The translations under genes were made by a program, and so were the position numbers. From contig JAEERZ010000051.1 in NCBI GenBank assembly GCA_016286075.1, forward strand, positions 1 to 10,497: 10,497 nucleotides of DNA, read 5' to 3'. Positions 1-5,912 of the stretch are shown piece after piece (the stretch's first letter is position 1; the number at the start of each line of letters is the position of its first letter). Source of the stretch: Selenomonadaceae bacterium. GTDB lineage: Bacteria; Bacillota; Negativicutes; Selenomonadales; Selenomonadaceae. The notes beneath the pieces are model-generated. The model did not search any database and was not told the origin of the DNA. It saw only the letters and a list, made by a program, of their open reading frames with translations.

Positions 1-142
1 GCGCTCCGAGGGAATCGGCGTCGCAAACGTGCTGAAACGCCTGAAAAGCATTTACAAGGGCGAAGCAACCGTCAGCATAACGAGCGCGGAAGGACAGGGG
101 ACCAGCTTCGTCATAGTGCTCCCTTTGATCAGAAAGAAGTGA
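1..142 (+). CDS. Sensor histidine kinase, C-terminal fragment (5' end outside window)
   Basis: Only the last 46 codons are present, read from base 2 to a TGA at 140-142. The fragment contains the end of a HATPase_c (GHKL) ATP-binding domain: a GIGVANVLKRL stretch resembling the glycine-rich lid region, then EGQGTSFVIVLP, the terminal G-box and last beta strand seen in LytS/YehU-type kinases. It would bind ATP and phosphorylate the response regulator that begins 6 bases after its stop. The GIG-xxNVxxRL followed by an IYKG segment is the form typical of HPK7/LytS-like kinases that pair with LytTR regulators, which agrees with the neighbour. The sensing domain lies outside the window, so the signal cannot be inferred. 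Confidence 0.85.
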   Translation, partial: RSEGIGVANVLKRLKSIYKGEATVSITSAEGQGTSFVIVLPLIRKK

Positions 143-148
143 ACGGAC

Positions 149-865
149 ATGGATATAAGGACTGTAATCGTCGATGACGAGGCCCCGCTTTGCGACGAGC
201 TGGAATATCTGCTTCAGGCTCATCCCGATTTCCATGTGGTGAAAAAATTCAGCCAGACGGCGCCCGCCCTCGAATATATCTCGACCACTCCCTGCGAGCT
301 CGTGTTCCTCGACATCCAGATGCCTGGCATGAACGGCATAGAGTTCGCCCGATGCCTCGGGGAAATGAAGGTCAAAACGCTTGTCATCTTTGTGACGGCT
401 TACGGAGAATATGCTCTGGACGCCTTCGACACCCCCGCCATCGGTTACATAACAAAACCTGTTTCGAGAGTGGCTCTTGCACGCACCCTCGAGAAGGCGA
501 AGGCGCTTCTCAAAAGTGTGCACGATACGAACAAGATCATCACAGTGATGCGCGACGGAAGGATGTATCCCGTCACGCGCCCGGAGATTATCATGGCGTA
601 TGTGAAGAACAAAGCCGTTTTTGTGCGTACGGGCGCGGGAGAATTCTCCTCGCAGCTCAATATGCAGGACATGGCGGCGTTTCTGTCCGGCGCCCCGTTT
701 TTGCAGGTTCACAGGCAATATATCGTGAATCTCGATTATGTTTCCGAAGTGGTTCCGTGGTTCAAAGGGAACTTCTCGCTGCACATGAAGGGGCTTCCAA
801 ACGAGGAAATCCCGGTCAGCCGGAATCATGTCCAGGAAGTGAAACGCCTGCTGGGGTTCAAATGA
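149..865 (+). CDS. LytTR-family response regulator (receiver + LytTR DNA-binding domain)
   Basis: This is a 238-residue DNA-binding response regulator. The receiver domain covers about residues 4-120: acidic pocket D9-D10-E11, phosphoacceptor D55 in FLDIQMPGMNG, switch T83 (VTAY) and conserved K103 (TKP). The C-terminal part, about 132-236, is a LytTR domain, recognised by its strand pattern and by the QVHRQYIVNLDYV and PVSRNHVQEVKRLL segments near the end. LytTR proteins bind DNA through a beta-rich fold, usually at direct repeats. The start at 149 is 6 bases after the kinase stop, has only a weak AAGAAG-like site overlapping that stop, and is probably translated by coupling. Length is normal for the AlgR/LytR/YehT type. 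The target is unknown; its own kinase operon and the cluster beginning at 1121 are candidates by position only. No convincing LytTR repeat was found at 866-1120. Confidence 0.93.
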   Translation: MDIRTVIVDDEAPLCDELEYLLQAHPDFHVVKKFSQTAPALEYISTTPCELVFLDIQMPGMNGIEFARCLGEMKVKTLVIFVTAYGEYALDAFDTPAIGYITKPVSRVALARTLEKAKALLKSVHDTNKIITVMRDGRMYPVTRPEIIMAYVKNKAVFVRTGAGEFSSQLNMQDMAAFLSGAPFLQVHRQYIVNLDYVSEVVPWFKGNFSLHMKGLPNEEIPVSRNHVQEVKRLLGFK

Positions 866-894
866 AATACAGAATACAATCGTAAGAGATTTTG

Positions 895-929
895 CTGCAT
901 CGGAAGCGGGGCATGCTTCGAAGATGCAG
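895..929 (+). other. Imperfect RNA hairpin after the LytTR regulator gene
   Basis: CTGCATC (895-901) pairs with GATGCAG (923-929), and inside it GAAGC (903-907) pairs with GCTTC (915-919) around a 7-base loop. The join is asymmetric (one base against three). No T-run follows, so it is not a classic intrinsic terminator. It could protect or mark the 3' end of the two-component transcript. Seen directly as base complementarity; function unknown. Confidence 0.4.
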
Positions 930-995
930 GAATTATGGGAGCAAACAACATTTTTATTTCACTTGAAATGGCGGCAAAAATACGCAGCGCCTTGT

Positions 996-1024
996 TTGAC
1001 AAGCGGCGTTCCTCAATTTATAAT
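996..1024 (+). promoter_or_regulatory. Consensus sigma70 promoter for the ATP-grasp operon leader
   Basis: TTGACA (996-1001) and TATAAT (1019-1024) both match the housekeeping consensus at 6/6, with the ideal 17-base spacer. Transcription would begin near 1031, about 90 bases before the ATG at 1121. There is no sign of an activator being needed, so any regulation is likely after initiation (see the hairpin at 1058-1104) or by a repressor. Confidence 0.85.
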
Positions 1025-1057
1025 ATACCCATTCAAACAAGAATATGGCCTTGGGAA

Positions 1058-1104
1058 CAGGACGACGAAGTTTTTGCGACTTTTCGTCCTGTTTTTTGTT
1101 TTTT
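1058..1104 (+). terminator. Intrinsic-terminator-like hairpin in the leader (possible attenuator)
   Basis: CAGGACGA (1058-1065) pairs with TCGTCCTG (1084-1091), an 8-bp stem that can be lengthened past a bulge by GAAG/CTTT-type pairs. It is followed immediately by a 13-base tract of Ts broken by one G (1092-1104). It lies about 27 bases downstream of the predicted start of transcription and directly before the GGAGGAGG ribosome binding site (1105-1112). It could therefore terminate transcripts from the strong promoter before the operon, or act as a conditional attenuator. It could also be the end of a small RNA of about 70 nt. No clear antiterminator partner was identified, although AAACAA at 1035-1040 could pair weakly with TTGTTT in the T tract. 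Confidence 0.65.
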
Positions 1105-1120
1105 GGAGGAGGTGCCGATT

Positions 1121-2431
1121 ATGAGAGAATTATTGATCCATAAGGACGAGATCAATGAACAGCTGGCCCGGTATGGTGTGAAATTCGGGATTTACAAGGA
1201 CGGCGCCTTCAATGAGCGCCTGTTTCCTTTCGACCCGATGCCGCGGCAGATTTCGGAGGAAGACTTCGGGCAGCTCTCGCGCGGCCTCGTCCAGCGGGTG
1301 ACCGCGCTGAATCGCTTCATCTATGACGTTTATCACGACAAGAACATCATTCGGGACAAAGTCATCCCCGAGGAATTTGTCTACTGTTCCCCCGGCTATC
1401 TCGCACAGTGCGAGGGCGCGACGCCGCCGGGATGGGTTTACAGCCACATTTCCGGCATCGATCTGGTGCTTGGCAAAGACGACAAGTGGTATGTGCTGGA
1501 GGATAATCTCCGCATACCTTCAGGCGCGTCCTATCCGCTGATCGCGCGGAGGCTTTGCCGACGGTGCAGTCCGGATACGTTCCAGCGGAACCGGGTGATG
1601 GACAATCGCGATTACGGCATGCTGCTGGCGCGCGTCATGGATTACGTGAACGTCGGGGGAATCAACGTGATTTTTACGCCCGGACGGTACAATGCGGCGT
1701 ATTTTGAGCATTCGTTCCTTGCGGAGCAGTCCGGCGCCGTGCTGGCGGAAAGCGGCGATCTTTTTGTCGAGGATCAAAAACTCTCTTACCGGGGGAGTAA
1801 AGGCGCCATACTGGTCGGCGCGCTGTACCGGCGCGTCAGTGACGAATATATCGACCCGCTGTTCTTCGAGCCGTCGTCGCTGATCGGCATACCGAACCTC
1901 ATCAGTGCGTATCTGGCGGGCAACGTGGCGGTCATCAACGCGCCGGGCAACGGCGTGGCCGACGACAAGGGCATTTATTATTTCGTCCCGAAAATGATTT
2001 CGTATTATCTGGGCGAAACCCCGATCCTCGACAACGCGCCCACCTATTTGCCCTATTTCAAGCCCGATATGGCGTATGTGGAGGAAAATATCGGACGGCT
2101 CGTGATCAAGGACGTAGCCGAGGCCGGCGGGTACGGCGTAATCTTCGGCGAAAATCTCACGCATGAGCAGCGCGAGGAACTGAAGCGGGCGATCCGTTCC
2201 AATCCGAGGCGCTTCATCGCGCAGGAGGTCATTGATTTTCAGGATATGCCGCTTTACGACGAGGATGAACTCGTCTTCAGGAAAGCCGACCTTCGGGCGT
2301 TCGTGCTCACGGGCGAAGAGGTTTCCGTTTGGCCCAGCGGGCTCACGCGCTTCTCGAGGAACCCCGACAGCTTCGTCGTAAACTCGTCACAGGGAGGAGG
2401 GTTCAAGGACACATGGGTGATATGTCGATAA
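1121..2431 (+). CDS. Circularly permuted type 2 ATP-grasp protein (CP_ATPgrasp_2, former DUF404/DUF407)
   Basis: This is a predicted 436-residue ATP-dependent carboxylate-amine ligase of the circularly permuted ATP-grasp group, cytoplasmic. Family landmarks run in order: FPFDPMPRQI near the N-terminus (about residues 31-40), the hallmark VLEDNLRIPSGASY (125-138), IFTPGRYNAAYFEH in the middle, LVIKDVAEAGGYG (the nucleotide-binding lysine/glycine region), RFIAQEVIDF, DLRAFVLTG, and the C-terminal signature NSSQGGGFKDTWV. The start at 1121 is chosen because GGAGGAGG (1105-1112) is 8 bases upstream and the family's N-terminal homology begins shortly after it. The reading frame is open back to 935, but that part includes the promoter and hairpin. 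The protein is a little shorter at the N-terminus than many relatives (often about 470-480). It overlaps the alpha-E gene by 19 bases, as is usual for this pair. The family is predicted to form amide or peptide bonds; the substrate is not known. Confidence 0.93.
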   Translation: MRELLIHKDEINEQLARYGVKFGIYKDGAFNERLFPFDPMPRQISEEDFGQLSRGLVQRVTALNRFIYDVYHDKNIIRDKVIPEEFVYCSPGYLAQCEGATPPGWVYSHISGIDLVLGKDDKWYVLEDNLRIPSGASYPLIARRLCRRCSPDTFQRNRVMDNRDYGMLLARVMDYVNVGGINVIFTPGRYNAAYFEHSFLAEQSGAVLAESGDLFVEDQKLSYRGSKGAILVGALYRRVSDEYIDPLFFEPSSLIGIPNLISAYLAGNVAVINAPGNGVADDKGIYYFVPKMISYYLGETPILDNAPTYLPYFKPDMAYVEENIGRLVIKDVAEAGGYGVIFGENLTHEQREELKRAIRSNPRRFIAQEVIDFQDMPLYDEDELVFRKADLRAFVLTGEEVSVWPSGLTRFSRNPDSFVVNSSQGGGFKDTWVICR

Positions 2432-3084
2432 ACAAGGCTTCGCGTCTCTTCTGGCTGGGCCGTTACTACGAACGGGTCGCCACTACGCTGGCCTATTTCT
2501 GGAGCTGGTACGACCGGCTGATCGACGGCGAGCCGCCCGATTACGCCGCGTTCTGCTCGGCACTGGAGATCGGCTGCGAGTACAGGACGGCGGAAGAATT
2601 CATGCACGACTACGTTTTTGATGGGGAAAATCCCGAGTCGCTCCGCGCCGCCGCCGACGCTATGCTCGGCAACGGCATGATGCTGCGCGAGACGATCGGA
2701 AGCCGTACGCTGGCGTACCTCGAGCTTGCCGTGAACGCGCTCGCCAGCGGCAGCGACAGCATAAGCCCGACGCTGCCGCTGCAGCGTGTCATCGACTGCA
2801 TCATGGCATTTCGCGGCTGTTACGACGACTGCATTGACGATGAGAACGTGAGGAACATCATCAAATGCGGCGCGAGCGTCGAACGTCTGAGCCTGTACCT
2901 TCGTCTGGGGTGGCGGCTGGAATCCGTCGGCACGGAAATTGGAAAGCTCATCAAGCGGAGGGAGCGAACGAATCTTAGGGCTGATCCCAGCGCCGAGCGA
3001 ATGATGGCAACGTGCCTGCTTGGAGTTCCCGTTGACAGGCGCGCTTCGCTCCTTGCGGCGGTGGAAGGCCTGTTCGCACTGTAG
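2413..3084 (+). CDS. Alpha-E domain protein (DUF403), short form
   Basis: This 223-residue, mainly helical protein has no known catalytic activity and is nearly always encoded beside CP_ATPgrasp_2. The N-terminal SINKASRLFWLGRYYERVATT matches the alpha-E opening (typically SRxAExLYWxGRYxERAExT). ENPESLRAAAD, MLRETIG and a second ERLSLYLRLGWRLESVG repeat-like segment in the C-terminal half also fit. Most family members are around 300 residues, so this copy is clearly shortened, mostly in the middle. The ATG at 2413 follows GGAGGAGG (2393-2400) by 12 bases; the next ATG at 2422 gives a start closer to the family consensus but is 21 bases from that site. It overlaps the ATP-grasp gene by 19 bases, implying coupled translation and probably a complex with the ligase (inference). 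Confidence 0.85.
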   Translation: MGDMSINKASRLFWLGRYYERVATTLAYFWSWYDRLIDGEPPDYAAFCSALEIGCEYRTAEEFMHDYVFDGENPESLRAAADAMLGNGMMLRETIGSRTLAYLELAVNALASGSDSISPTLPLQRVIDCIMAFRGCYDDCIDDENVRNIIKCGASVERLSLYLRLGWRLESVGTEIGKLIKRRERTNLRADPSAERMMATCLLGVPVDRRASLLAAVEGLFAL

Positions 3085-3095
3085 GAGGGACGACG

Positions 3096-3869
3096 ATGGA
3101 ACTGTCCTTTTACTTTGATACGGAGCTCCGGTTTTCGACGGACGTGACCGGGCATGAATTTCTGCTGCGCTGCCTCCCCGCCGATCTTCCCGAGCAAAAG
3201 ATATTGTCGCATACGTTTACAATCATGCCGGAGGACGCAAGGATGAGCTTCGGCACGGACGCCTTCGGGAACCGTTTTTGCTCCGGCAGGCTCGAAAAGG
3301 AACACGAGGGGTTCAGGTATACGCTTCACGGGAAGGCGTACCGTGACGATTCCCTGCGGGAAAAGACGGAAGCGGAGCCCTTTTACCGTTACCCTTCGCC
3401 GTTGACGCAGCCGACGGAAGAACTCAGTGATTTTTTGAAGGATATTGTCCCGGAACGGGGCGATGCGCTGAAAAATGCCCAGATTATCGCGGACAGCGTA
3501 CATGAGCATTTTTCATACGCGCCGGGAGAGACAGAGGTCTCGACTACGGCGGGCGAGGCGTTCCGGCGCGCCCGGGGCGTCTGCCAGGACTATGCCCATG
3601 TGTTCATAACGCTCTGCCGTATGGCGGGGATTCCCGCGCGATATGTCAGCGGACTTCCCGTGGGCGAAGGCGCCAGTCACGCGTGGGCAGAGGTCTGGGT
3701 GGACGGGATCTGGCACGGCTTCGACCCGACGCGGCGCACGTCGGCGGGCGAGAGTTATTTGAAACTCTGCGTTGGCAGGGATTACAGCGATTGCCCGTTG
3801 GAACGCGGCGTTTTTCGCGGCTGCGCAAACCAGACGCAGACAGTGTTCATGCGGGTTACAGAGGAATGA
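3096..3869 (+). CDS. Transglutaminase-like cysteine protease/amidase family protein
   Basis: This 257-residue protein has a transglutaminase core at about 125-215. The catalytic triad is visible: C163 in ARGVCQDYAHVF, H195 in GEGASHAWAEVWV and D210 in WHGFDPT, and all three are intact. Residues 1-100 are beta-rich and probably correspond to the N-terminal domain that precedes the core in bacterial relatives. There is no signal peptide, so it should act in the cytoplasm. Bacterial members may hydrolyse or transfer amide bonds; those encoded with CP_ATPgrasp_2 and alpha-E are predicted to work on the same peptide-like product. The start at 3096 has AGGAGGG (3083-3089) just upstream, 11 bases after the alpha-E stop. 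Next gene begins 9 bases after this stop. Exact chemistry is unknown. Confidence 0.92.
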   Translation: MELSFYFDTELRFSTDVTGHEFLLRCLPADLPEQKILSHTFTIMPEDARMSFGTDAFGNRFCSGRLEKEHEGFRYTLHGKAYRDDSLREKTEAEPFYRYPSPLTQPTEELSDFLKDIVPERGDALKNAQIIADSVHEHFSYAPGETEVSTTAGEAFRRARGVCQDYAHVFITLCRMAGIPARYVSGLPVGEGASHAWAEVWVDGIWHGFDPTRRTSAGESYLKLCVGRDYSDCPLERGVFRGCANQTQTVFMRVTEE

Positions 3870-3878
3870 GAGGACGAC

Positions 3879-4811
3879 ATGATCGAGGAAGTAGTATCCG
3901 CCGAGCTGCCTGTGGGCGAGCGGCTGGTTATACAGAAAAACCGCATAGAGGGCTCCGAGCCTGAAAGCCACAGGCTCGCGGTCGTGACCGGCACGCACGG
4001 CGACGAGCTGGAGGGGCAGTATGTGGCGTGGCAGCTTTCCCGGGTGCTGGCAAAGAAAAAGAGATCGCTTTGCGGAACCGTCGATATTTACCCGGCGCTG
4101 AATCCTCTGGGCATCAGCACGATTTACCGCGGACTCCCCGGTTTTGACCTGGACATGAACAGGATTTTCCCCGGAAGCCCCGACGAAACGATGTATGAGT
4201 ATATCGCCAACGGCATCGTGAACGATATTGCCGGAGCGGATCTCTGCATCGACATCCACGCCAGCAATATCTTCCTGCGCGAAATCCCGCAGGTCAGGAT
4301 CAACGAGAAAAGCGCAGACGTGCTGACGCCGCTCGCGAAGCTCCTGAACATGAACTTCATATGGATACACAGCGCGGCGACGGTGCTGGAAAGCACGCTG
4401 GCTTACAGCCTGAACTCCATCGGCACGCCGACGCTGGTGGTGGAAATGGGAGTCGGCATGCGAATTACCCGAAATTACGGGGACCAGCTTATCACGGGAA
4501 TCCTTTCCGTCATGTCGCACCTTTCCATGATGCATGAGTCGGCGCCGCCGGTGGCGCCCCCGATCATCAGCAGCGACGGCAGCGTGGCGTTCGTCAATGC
4601 CGGAGCCTCCGGATTTTTCATCCCTCAGGTGAAGCACGCGGACAGGATTGAACGCGGCCAGCTGATCGGGCTGATCGCCGACCCGATGAACGGCGGGATC
4701 AAGGAAAAGCTGCTCAGCCCGGTCAGCGGGCTCGTATTCACCCTGCGGGAATACCCGGTGGTCAACGAAGGCTCGCTGATCGCGAGAATACTGGGAGGCG
4801 CCGCGCGATGA
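3879..4811 (+). CDS. Succinylglutamate desuccinylase/aspartoacylase family protein (M14-type), intact active site
   Basis: This 310-residue zinc-dependent amidohydrolase/carboxypeptidase-like protein resembles the AstE/AspA family, which cleaves N-acyl amino acids. The zinc-binding set is complete: H40 and E43 in GTHGDE and H127 in CIDIHAS. LDMNRIFPG (91-99) is the usual substrate-binding NR motif, and E189 in LVVEMG is the expected catalytic glutamate. Residues about 225-310 form a beta-rich C-terminal domain resembling a biotinyl/lipoyl-like barrel (SPVSGLVFTLREYPVVNEG), without an obvious modified lysine. No signal peptide is seen. It begins 9 bases after the transglutaminase gene and overlaps the next gene by 4 bases (ATGA). 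The real substrate could be an acylated amino acid, a peptide or the product of the upstream ligase; it should not be called astE or aspA without more evidence. Confidence 0.9.
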   Translation: MIEEVVSAELPVGERLVIQKNRIEGSEPESHRLAVVTGTHGDELEGQYVAWQLSRVLAKKKRSLCGTVDIYPALNPLGISTIYRGLPGFDLDMNRIFPGSPDETMYEYIANGIVNDIAGADLCIDIHASNIFLREIPQVRINEKSADVLTPLAKLLNMNFIWIHSAATVLESTLAYSLNSIGTPTLVVEMGVGMRITRNYGDQLITGILSVMSHLSMMHESAPPVAPPIISSDGSVAFVNAGASGFFIPQVKHADRIERGQLIGLIADPMNGGIKEKLLSPVSGLVFTLREYPVVNEGSLIARILGGAAR

Positions 4812-5749
4812 GAAAGGAACTGCTCTTTACGATTGACGCGCTGCCGTACCGTCAGCCGATACCGGTCTACGGCTATTATTTCGGATCGGAGGAAAAGACT
4901 CTCGCGGTGATGGGAGCCATTCGGGGCGACGAGTTCCAGCAGATGTACACGGCGGCGACGCTCGTGCAAAAGCTGTCGGCGTTGGAAAAGGAAGGACGTC
5001 TCTCCGACGACTGCGGCCTGCTCGTCATACCTTGCGCCGGACAGTTTTCCATGAATGTGAGCCATCGGTTCTGGCCTCTCGACAACACGGACATCAACCG
5101 GATGTTTCCCGGCTATGATGAAGGCGAGACGACGCAGCGGCTGGCATGGCGCATTTTCGAGTCGCTGAAAGGCTATGAATACGGAGTCCACCTGACGAGC
5201 CTTTATCTGCCCGGGGACTTTGTCCCTCATGTCCGTATCATGGACACGGGACTGCAAAAGAACGAAGAAGGCCTCGACTTTGGGCTGCCCTACCTCGTAA
5301 TACGGAAGCCGCGCCCTTACGACACCACGACGCTGAACTACAACTGGCAGATTTGGGAAACGAGGACCTTTTCTCTTTACACCCGCGCCACGGAGTCCAT
5401 CGACGAGGAAAGTGCCCGCATGGGAGCGGACGGCGTCCTGCGTTTCCTTTCGAAGCGCGGCATGCTCTCCTGTACCGACTTGCAGCCGGGCGATGACACG
5501 CTGGAAATCAGCGAGAAAGATCTTGTCGCCGTGCAGAGCAGGTCCGGGGGAATCCTGCTTTACGACCGCAAGGCCTCGGAATATGTGAAACGCGGCGAGC
5601 TGCTGGCCCGCATCACGGACCCGTATACCGCCGAAACGGTCGAGGAGCTTCGCGCGCCGCAGGACGGTGTGATATTCTTCGCCCGCCACGCGCAGATCAT
5701 ATCCGCCCACACAGTCGTCTTCAGGATCATTCCTCATATGCCTGCATAG
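4808..5749 (+). CDS. Succinylglutamate desuccinylase/aspartoacylase family paralogue with degenerate metal site
   Basis: This 313-residue protein is colinear with the upstream gene's product: GAIRGDE (36-42) matches GTHGDE, TDINRMFPG (94-102) matches LDMNRIFPG, GVHLTS matches DIHAS, PHVRI matches PQVRI, and a similar beta-rich C-terminal domain ends it (RAPQDGVIFFARHAQIISA). The first zinc-ligand histidine is replaced by R39, while E42 and H128 remain. By hand alignment the catalytic glutamate position is Y191 rather than E. It is therefore probably inactive as a standard M14 zinc hydrolase, or uses a different mechanism. It overlaps the previous gene by 4 bases, so both are translated together, which suits a partner or regulatory subunit arising by tandem duplication. 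No signal peptide. Last gene of the cluster. Confidence 0.85.
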   Translation: MRKELLFTIDALPYRQPIPVYGYYFGSEEKTLAVMGAIRGDEFQQMYTAATLVQKLSALEKEGRLSDDCGLLVIPCAGQFSMNVSHRFWPLDNTDINRMFPGYDEGETTQRLAWRIFESLKGYEYGVHLTSLYLPGDFVPHVRIMDTGLQKNEEGLDFGLPYLVIRKPRPYDTTTLNYNWQIWETRTFSLYTRATESIDEESARMGADGVLRFLSKRGMLSCTDLQPGDDTLEISEKDLVAVQSRSGGILLYDRKASEYVKRGELLARITDPYTAETVEELRAPQDGVIFFARHAQIISAHTVVFRIIPHMPA

Positions 5750-5772
5750 CGGAAGCCTTCGCTGAGCCAACG

Positions 5773-5809
5773 GCGATTAGGACTTTCACAGGAATATCGC
5801 AATTTTTTT
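5773..5809 (+). terminator. Weak possible terminator after the ATP-grasp cluster
   Basis: GCGAT (5773-5777) pairs with ATCGC (5796-5800), followed by AATTTTTTT (5801-5809). The stem is only 5 bp with an 18-base loop, so termination would be inefficient. Some read-through from the upstream cluster into the transporter genes is therefore possible. Confidence 0.3.
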
Positions 5810-5829
5810 CCGAAAACGCGCAAAAAACA

Positions 5830-5858
5830 TTTACCAAACTATACTCAAATGATATAAT
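5830..5858 (+). promoter_or_regulatory. Sigma70 promoter for the TAXI-TRAP transporter operon
   Basis: TTTACC (5830-5835, 4/6 to consensus) and TATAAT (5853-5858, 6/6) are separated by 17 bases. Transcription would start near 5865, leaving a leader of about 48 bases to the ATG at 5913. The surrounding DNA is AT-rich compared with the flanking genes. This indicates the transporter can be expressed independently of the upstream cluster. Confidence 0.75.
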
Positions 5859-5861
5859 AGG

Positions 5862-5894
5862 TATAAGTTTGGGGGTATATTCCAAAATTTTATA
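5862..5894. promoter_or_regulatory. Dyad at the start of the TAXI operon transcript (operator or leader hairpin)
   Basis: TATAA-g-TTTGG (5862-5872) faces CCAAA-att-TTATA (5882-5894) across a 9-base centre. It overlaps the predicted transcription start and ends three bases before the ribosome binding site (AAGGAG, 5897-5902). It could be a repressor operator or a small leader hairpin; sequence alone does not separate the two. Confidence 0.35.
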
Positions 5895-5912
5895 ACAAGG
5901 AGAGGATAACGT

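Noticed and set aside
862..885. ATGA overlap at the LytTR stop opening a 7-codon frame
   Set aside because: Too short and without further support.
935..1120. Upstream extension of the ATP-grasp reading frame (62 extra codons)
   Set aside because: It spans the consensus promoter and the terminator-like hairpin, has no ribosome binding site and lies outside family homology; the ATG at 1121 has an ideal GGAGG.
1045..1143. Possible 32-codon leader peptide beginning ATGGCC within the attenuator-like leader
   Set aside because: There is no ribosome binding site before it, no run of regulatory codons, and it runs through the operon's own start site; composition is explained by the hairpin and T tract.
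3513..4637. Long minus-strand open frame (374 codons) under the transglutaminase and M14 genes
   Set aside because: Shadow of GC-rich plus-strand genes: Arg/His/Pro/Val-rich translation, no ribosome binding site and no family motifs.
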